64,000 bases of DNA from CAVSCR01 sp963726575. Lineage in GTDB: Bacteria; Actinomycetota; Actinomycetes; JAHEKZ01. Position 1 is the first letter of the stretch, and every line of letters begins with the position of its first letter. Below are positions 59,462 to 64,000 of the stretch, one piece after another. The stretch covers positions 62,001-126,000 of the forward strand of contig CAVSCR010000005.1 of the NCBI GenBank assembly GCA_963726575.1. The letters are read 5' to 3'. The notes beneath the pieces were generated by a model. It was not told where the DNA came from and ran no database searches. It saw only the letters and a program-made list of their open reading frames with translations. The position numbers were made by a program, and so were the translations under genes.

Positions 59462-61438
59462 TCAGCCTGCCACCGGCACCACGGCGCGACGAGGCGTGGC
59501 CAGGAGCGCGCAGCCGTAGAGCAGGGCGGCGAGCAGGATCAGCGCTTGGTAACCGACGACCAAAGCCAGGTACTCCAGGCAGCCACCGACCATGGCACCG
59601 AGCAGGTTGGCGGCGAACGCCGACGTGGCGTCCACCGTGTCGGCGAAGCGCTTGGCGAAGATCAGGTTGGCCACGAACACCGGCAAGAAGGCCACCAGCA
59701 CGGCGAGTGCCGCGCGGGGAAGTACGGGCAGCACCAGGAGCAGCCCTGGGCGAACCGCTGCCGCCACCAGCAACGACCCGGCGAGCAGTGCGTACAGCAG
59801 GCGCAACGGGGGTGTCGGACGACGTCGGGTCACCTCGACCGCGGCCAGCACGACGAGCAGGACGCCGGCGAACACGATGGCGTTCACGATCCACGTGGTG
59901 CCGAACAGCAGCGCGAACCCGGTGATGGCGCGGGTCTCGAGCAGGAGGAAGGCAGCGCCCAGGAAGGCGAGGTCGAGGTAGGGACGCATCGCACGGATCG
60001 GTCCGCCGGCCACACGCACGGCGAGCAGGCTCAACAAGATGATGCCGAGCAGCGTCACCGCGTAGAAGGGCGGAATGCTGCGTCCGTACAGGTACACGAA
60101 CGGGTGGTCGTCGGTGGCCGGTGCCGGTCCGGCGGGGATCAGCTGGTTCGGGTCACACTGCTGGTCGGCCGTGGTCAGCCCGGCGGTGATCACGGCCGCC
60201 ACTCCGGTCAGCGAGTCGACGCACGGGGTGTGACCGAAGGCGTCCTGAACCGTGCGCGCGAGCCGCCCGATGAGCCAGGTCTGGCGGTAGGAGTTGTACA
60301 TCGAGAAGGTGCCACCGGGCGCAAGGTGGTCGCGCACCGACCGCATCGCCTCGACGGTGAAGAGGTAGCTCTCCAGGCGAAGTGAGCTGGCGCCGGACAC
60401 CAGGGTCAGCGAGTCGGGCAACGCGAAGATGATCGTGTCGTACCGGTTGTCGGTGCGCTCGAGGAAGGCGCGGCCGTCGTTGATGTGCACGTGAACCCGC
60501 GGGTCGGAATAGGGCTGGTTCGGGTGTCTCTGCGCTCCGATCTGCTCGAGCCGGGGGTCGATCTCCACGGCGTCCACCGACGTGGCGCCGTGGGCCAGCG
60601 CGAGCGCGACGTCCGTGCCCGTTCCGGCGCCGACGATGAGCACTCGCCCTGGACTTGGGTCGGTCTTGCGTTCGTAGGGCAGGGCATAGGCGGGGAACAG
60701 GTGCGCCTTGGTCTGCGCGTCCATGGCCGCCTGGTGGGGCACGCCGTTCACCGACACCGAGATCACCCGGGAGCCGTCGACCGTCCGCTCGCTGGTGCGC
60801 ACCTTGTAGTAGGGCGACCAGGAGATGCCGGGTGCCAACGACTCCGCCGTCAGCATGGCGACCAGCGCAGCTCCCGAGAGCAGGAGCACCGGTGCGCGGC
60901 GCGGTCGCCACAACAGCACGGTGGTGAGCACCGCCACGACGACTCCCCAGGCGAGCGACGGCGCTCGCAGCAGCGACAGCATGGTGAAGGTCGCGATGCC
61001 CAGCAGACTGCCCAGCAGGTCGAGCCGGTAGGCGTCCAGGCGCGGCAGCTGGGTGAAGCAACGACCGACCAGCTCGCCGGGGCCGGCCATCACCGCGGCG
61101 ACCCCGATGAAGACCACGGGCAGGGCGACCCACGGAGGTGGCCCGGTGGTGTGCAGCGACGTGAAGAAGATGAGGTCCGAGCCGGAACGGTCCACGGACA
61201 CGGGGAATCGCAGGATCACGCCGACCAGCAGCGCCAGGACGACCGGGAAGTACAGCGGCTCCCGGTTGCTCCGGCCGGCCCGCAGGAAGCCGACGCCGAC
61301 GCCGAGGAACGACCCGAGGAGCACGAAGTTCGAGAAGTAGCCCAGATGCACGATGTTGGCGGCGGTCCACCGGATCAGCGCCAGCTCCAGGAACAGCATC
61401 AGAGCACTGGACAGGAACAGCCGAAGGGGGACGCGCAC
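59462..61438 (-). CDS. Membrane-embedded spermidine-synthase-like protein
   Basis: A 658-residue protein. About seven N-terminal helices (starting RLFLSSALMLFLELALIRWT) precede a soluble Rossmann methyltransferase/SpeE-like domain at about residues 260-450, with RVLIVGAGTGTDVALALAHG and VDAVEIDPRLEQIGAQRHPN; several C-terminal helices follow. The domain arrangement resembles membrane-fused SpeE-like proteins of bacteria whose activity is unproven. The GTG at 61438 is the chosen start (VRVPLRLF); the frame is open further upstream only as shadow. Divergent from the PQQ-type gene. Confidence 0.8.
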   Translation of the reverse strand: MRVPLRLFLSSALMLFLELALIRWTAANIVHLGYFSNFVLLGSFLGVGVGFLRAGRSNREPLYFPVVLALLVGVILRFPVSVDRSGSDLIFFTSLHTTGPPPWVALPVVFIGVAAVMAGPGELVGRCFTQLPRLDAYRLDLLGSLLGIATFTMLSLLRAPSLAWGVVVAVLTTVLLWRPRRAPVLLLSGAALVAMLTAESLAPGISWSPYYKVRTSERTVDGSRVISVSVNGVPHQAAMDAQTKAHLFPAYALPYERKTDPSPGRVLIVGAGTGTDVALALAHGATSVDAVEIDPRLEQIGAQRHPNQPYSDPRVHVHINDGRAFLERTDNRYDTIIFALPDSLTLVSGASSLRLESYLFTVEAMRSVRDHLAPGGTFSMYNSYRQTWLIGRLARTVQDAFGHTPCVDSLTGVAAVITAGLTTADQQCDPNQLIPAGPAPATDDHPFVYLYGRSIPPFYAVTLLGIILLSLLAVRVAGGPIRAMRPYLDLAFLGAAFLLLETRAITGFALLFGTTWIVNAIVFAGVLLVVLAAVEVTRRRPTPPLRLLYALLAGSLLVAAAVRPGLLLVLPVLPRAALAVLVAFLPVFVANLIFAKRFADTVDATSAFAANLLGAMVGGCLEYLALVVGYQALILLAALLYGCALLATPRRAVVPVAG

Positions 61439-61535
61439 GCGCCGAAGTATGCCGCGACCGCAGCTCGACTCCCGCCAGGGTGGACATCGGGATCGGATCG
61501 GGAGTAGACCGGGGCCCGTCGTCGGGGAGGGAGCG

Positions 61536-62972
61536 ATGCCCACGACTCGCGCGAGTGTGGTGGCGACGGTCGTCAGCGGGCTGTTGGCCGTGTGCGTGCT
61601 GGCGCCTCGGGGCGACGCGGCCACCGTGGTAGCCGACTGGTCCGGCTACGAGCACGGCCCGGCCCACAGCTCCGCGACGTTCAACGACCTGGCGATCACG
61701 ACGTCGAACGTGGCGACCCTGCACCGGGTGTGGACCTTCGTGCCCGCCGCCGCCACCAAGGCCGGTCAGCCGGGACCCCGCATCGATGCCAGTCCGACGG
61801 TCGTGGGCGGCCTGGTGTACCTGGCGGCGCGCACGGGCGTCCTCTATGCCCTGAACGCCACGACGGGTGCGGTTGTGTGGCAGCACCTGCTCGACTACGG
61901 CAGCTCGACGTTGTGCTCGGCCAAGGGGATCGTGGGGACGCCGACGGTGGCGACCGACCCGGTGAGTGGCGCACTCACGGTCTACGCCGCCGGTGCGCAC
62001 TACCTGTACGCGTTGAATGCCGCGACAGGAGCACAGATCTGGCGCACGTCGATCGGCCCAGACACAGCCGATGGCAACGCGCGTTACTTCAACTGGGCGT
62101 CGCCCACCGTGTCGGGCGGCCGAGTGGTCATGGGGGTGGCGGCGAACTGCGAGGCCGATCTGGTGCGCGGCGGCGTCGTCAGCCTCGATCAACACACCGG
62201 GGCGGTCATGGCCACCTACGACGCCGTGCCGTCCGGCGCGGTCGGCGCGAGCGTCTGGAGCAGCGCAGCCGTTTCCGGCGGATCGGTGTGGGCCACCACC
62301 GGCAACCCTGACCCAACGGGCACGCAGGTGTACGACTCCTACTCCATCGTTCGGCTGTCGGCGAGCACGCTGGTGAAGCAGGAGAAGTACACGGTGCCTC
62401 TGTCGCTGACGGCTGACCTGGACTTCGGCAGCTCACCGACCCTGTTCAAGGCGACTCTCGCCGGCCTGAGTACGCCGTTGGTCGCGGCCTGCAACAAGAA
62501 CGGCGTTCTCTACGCGTGGCGGCAGACTGGTCTGGCCGCCGGTCCGGTGTGGTCTCGCCAGGTGGGCAGTGGCCCCACCTTCGGCTCCGGCCTGTGCATC
62601 ACGTCACCCGCCTACGACAGCTCCGCCCACCGGCTGCTCGTCGGTGCGAACGCCGCGACCGTCGGCGGCGTCGCCGGACGTGGCGTGATCATGTCGCTGG
62701 CTCCCGCGACTGGCGCCGTTCAGTGGCAGAAGTCGTTGCCGTGCACGCCCGTGGGGTCGCCCACCGTCAACGTGTCGACGCATGTGCTGGCAGTTCCGAT
62801 GTTCTCCTGTCCCACCGGCGTCTCAGCGGGTGTGCGACTGTACGACGAAAGCACAGGCGCGCTCCTGCGGACACTGACGACGGCCGGGCCGGTGTTCGCC
62901 CAGCCGGTCTTCGCCGAGGGTGAGTTGTTCATAGCAGGGGAGTCAGGCGGGCTCACCGCCTACGCGCCGTAA
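61536..62972 (+). CDS. Secreted PQQ-type beta-propeller protein
   Basis: A 478-residue exported protein. The signal peptide spans residues 1-29 (TTRASVVATVVSGLLAVCVL with GDAA cleavage). The rest holds repeated PQQ-like blades: GVLYALNATTGAVVWQHLL, YLYALNAATGAQIWRTSIG and VIMSLAPATGAVQWQKSL. The layout matches PQQ-binding-like dehydrogenases or BamB-type scaffolds; catalytic residues are not certain. ATG at 61536 follows GGGGAGGGAG. Its last 30 bp overlap the convergent MFS gene. Confidence 0.85.
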   Translation: MPTTRASVVATVVSGLLAVCVLAPRGDAATVVADWSGYEHGPAHSSATFNDLAITTSNVATLHRVWTFVPAAATKAGQPGPRIDASPTVVGGLVYLAARTGVLYALNATTGAVVWQHLLDYGSSTLCSAKGIVGTPTVATDPVSGALTVYAAGAHYLYALNAATGAQIWRTSIGPDTADGNARYFNWASPTVSGGRVVMGVAANCEADLVRGGVVSLDQHTGAVMATYDAVPSGAVGASVWSSAAVSGGSVWATTGNPDPTGTQVYDSYSIVRLSASTLVKQEKYTVPLSLTADLDFGSSPTLFKATLAGLSTPLVAACNKNGVLYAWRQTGLAAGPVWSRQVGSGPTFGSGLCITSPAYDSSAHRLLVGANAATVGGVAGRGVIMSLAPATGAVQWQKSLPCTPVGSPTVNVSTHVLAVPMFSCPTGVSAGVRLYDESTGALLRTLTTAGPVFAQPVFAEGELFIAGESGGLTAYAP

Positions 62973-64000
62973 CGAGCGCAGCGCGACCAGGCCGAGCGCC
63001 GCCGCTGCGAGGGCTGCTGTCGCGCCAAGGGTCAAGGCCCAGCGCGGCCCGGCGTGCTCAGCGACCCACCCCACGACCGGGCCTCCGATCGGCGTGCTGC
63101 CGAGGAAGGCCACCGCCCACAGCGCCATGACGCGTCCGCGCATCTGCGGGTCGGCCACCATCTGCAGCGTGGAGTTGCCGATGGACAGGAACCACACGCT
63201 GCCAGCACCGACGGCCACGAGGGCCAGCGCCGCGAACTCCACGGTGGGGGCCACCGCGGCCACCAGGTCGGTCAGTCCGAAGACGGCTGCGGCGACGACT
63301 AGCGGCGCGATCCCCGTGGCGTGGCGCCCGGCACTGGCCAGGCCACCGATCACAGCGCCGATCCCCATGGCAGCAGTGATGAGCCCGTAGCTACGGGCTC
63401 CGCCGTCGAATGTCTGGACGGCGAACGCCGGCAGCACCACCTGGAACTCGTAGGTGAAGGTGCCGATGATCGCCATCATCAGCAGGGGGAACAGCAGCTG
63501 CGGTGTGCGCGCGACGTATCTGAAGCCGTCACGCACCTGTCGAGATGCCCGTGCCACCGGAGCAGACACGTGCAGGTGTCGTCGGTCCATGCTCAGGTAG
63601 GCACCGATCACAGCGACGAAGCTCACCGCGTTGACGAGGAAGCAGGCACCCACGCCCACCGTGGCGATCAGCACCCCTGCGACCGCCGGCCCCACCGCAC
63701 GGGCCACGTTGACCAGCACCGAGTTCAGGCTCACGGCGTTGCGTGTCTCGTCGGAGTCGACCATCTCCCTGATGAACGCCTGCCGGCCGGGGTTGTCGAA
63801 CGCGTTGATCAGGCCCAGACACAACGAGAGCAGCAGCACCCACGTCAGGGTCACCGTGTGGCTGATCGTGAGCGCCGCGAGGACGAGCGCCTGGGTCGCG
63901 GCCGCGACCTGCGTCCCCACCAGGAGCCTTCGTTTGTCGACGCGGTCCACGACCACGCCCGCATAGGGGCCGAGGAAGAGAACCGGCACGAACTGCAGGG
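62943..64000 (-). CDS. MFS exporter (EntS/MFS_3-like), N-terminus outside the window
   Basis: The frame is open to the window edge, so the start and first helices are missing. The visible part begins FLGPYAGVVVDRVDKRRLLV, the loop between helices 2 and 3, and continues with NAFDNPGRQAFIREMVDSDE and GRVMALWAVAFLGSTPIGGP. These features are typical of the MFS_3/enterobactin-exporter-like group. The substrate is unknown. Convergent overlap of 30 bp with the PQQ-type gene. Confidence 0.85.
   Translation of the reverse strand, partial: LQFVPVLFLGPYAGVVVDRVDKRRLLVGTQVAAATQALVLAALTISHTVTLTWVLLLSLCLGLINAFDNPGRQAFIREMVDSDETRNAVSLNSVLVNVARAVGPAVAGVLIATVGVGACFLVNAVSFVAVIGAYLSMDRRHLHVSAPVARASRQVRDGFRYVARTPQLLFPLLMMAIIGTFTYEFQVVLPAFAVQTFDGGARSYGLITAAMGIGAVIGGLASAGRHATGIAPLVVAAAVFGLTDLVAAVAPTVEFAALALVAVGAGSVWFLSIGNSTLQMVADPQMRGRVMALWAVAFLGSTPIGGPVVGWVAEHAGPRWALTLGATAALAAAALGLVALRSLRRVGGEPA

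Noticed and set aside
60153..62195. Reverse-strand open frame of 680 codons overlapping the SpeE-like and PQQ-type genes
   Set aside because: Part lies on the same strand as the SpeE-like gene in another frame and part is antisense to the PQQ-type gene; Arg/His-rich sequence with no similarity.

Overview
The window is a gene-dense, very GC-rich chromosomal segment from an actinobacterium. Several proteins mark that phylum: SepH, DUF3710, DUF3159, DUF3093, DUF4193, DUF4235, DUF3000, DUF5998, a paired CeoB/CeoC (TrkA) system, the coproporphyrin-dependent haem genes and a Cys-rich sulfur leader peptide. Many starts are GTG and many genes overlap by 4 bp. From memory, the gene order resembles the suhB-dut-ceoBC-dxs-hemE-msrB block of Mycobacterium tuberculosis and the fadAB-rnd-hemE block of Streptomyces. 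Genus cannot be fixed from sequence alone. I saw no tRNA, rRNA, CRISPR array, prophage or insertion sequence, and no gene-free stretch above 300 bp.

Layout. 1-11 kb: accessory metabolism and regulation. This holds a LysR regulator that reads through into an antisense neighbour, a degenerate alpha/beta-hydrolase-cyclase fusion, a GNAT/acyl-CoA synthetase fusion, an OYE-family reductase and a mercaptopyruvate sulfurtransferase. 11-27 kb: conserved core with sepH (frameshifted here), cpfC, an inositol monophosphatase, dut and its DUF partners, ceoC/ceoB with an amino-acid permease, and a TrmA-like RNA methyltransferase. 27-46 kb: central metabolism with acnA, dxs, a fatty-acid beta-oxidation pair (fadA/fadB-like), RNase D, an atypical response regulator, and hemE-cgoX-chdC. 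46-53 kb: msrB, a split NHEJ set (stand-alone LigD-type polymerase domain and stand-alone ATP-dependent ligase), a secreted beta-helix protein and a RibD-like reductase. 53-57 kb: a tightly overlapping siroheme and sulfite-reduction operon (sulfite reductase, APS reductase, CysG-like, SirB-like) preceded by a Cys-containing leader peptide. 57-64 kb: a DUF2252 gene broken by about five frameshifts, a DinB-like protein, a membrane spermidine-synthase-like protein, a secreted PQQ-type beta-propeller and a truncated MFS exporter.

How genes work together. CpfC at 14.4 kb completes the haem route of HemE, CgoX and ChdC at 42-45 kb. CysG-like and SirB-like enzymes make the sirohaem used by the sulfite reductase encoded in the same operon, and the leader peptide probably couples that operon to cysteine supply. 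FadA and FadB are translationally coupled and perform the last steps of beta-oxidation. The polymerase-domain and ligase proteins probably act together in end joining.

Most notable observations: the sulfur-operon leader peptide; an 18-bp perfect palindrome that forms the acnA upstream operator and also encodes the last codons of the preceding methyltransferase; a cyclase fusion whose hydrolase triad appears lost; a receiver domain without its phospho-acceptor Asp; an AT-rich TGATCAACA intergenic element; and the multiply frameshifted DUF2252 gene. I did not identify a clearly new multigene system; the strongest leads are regulatory.
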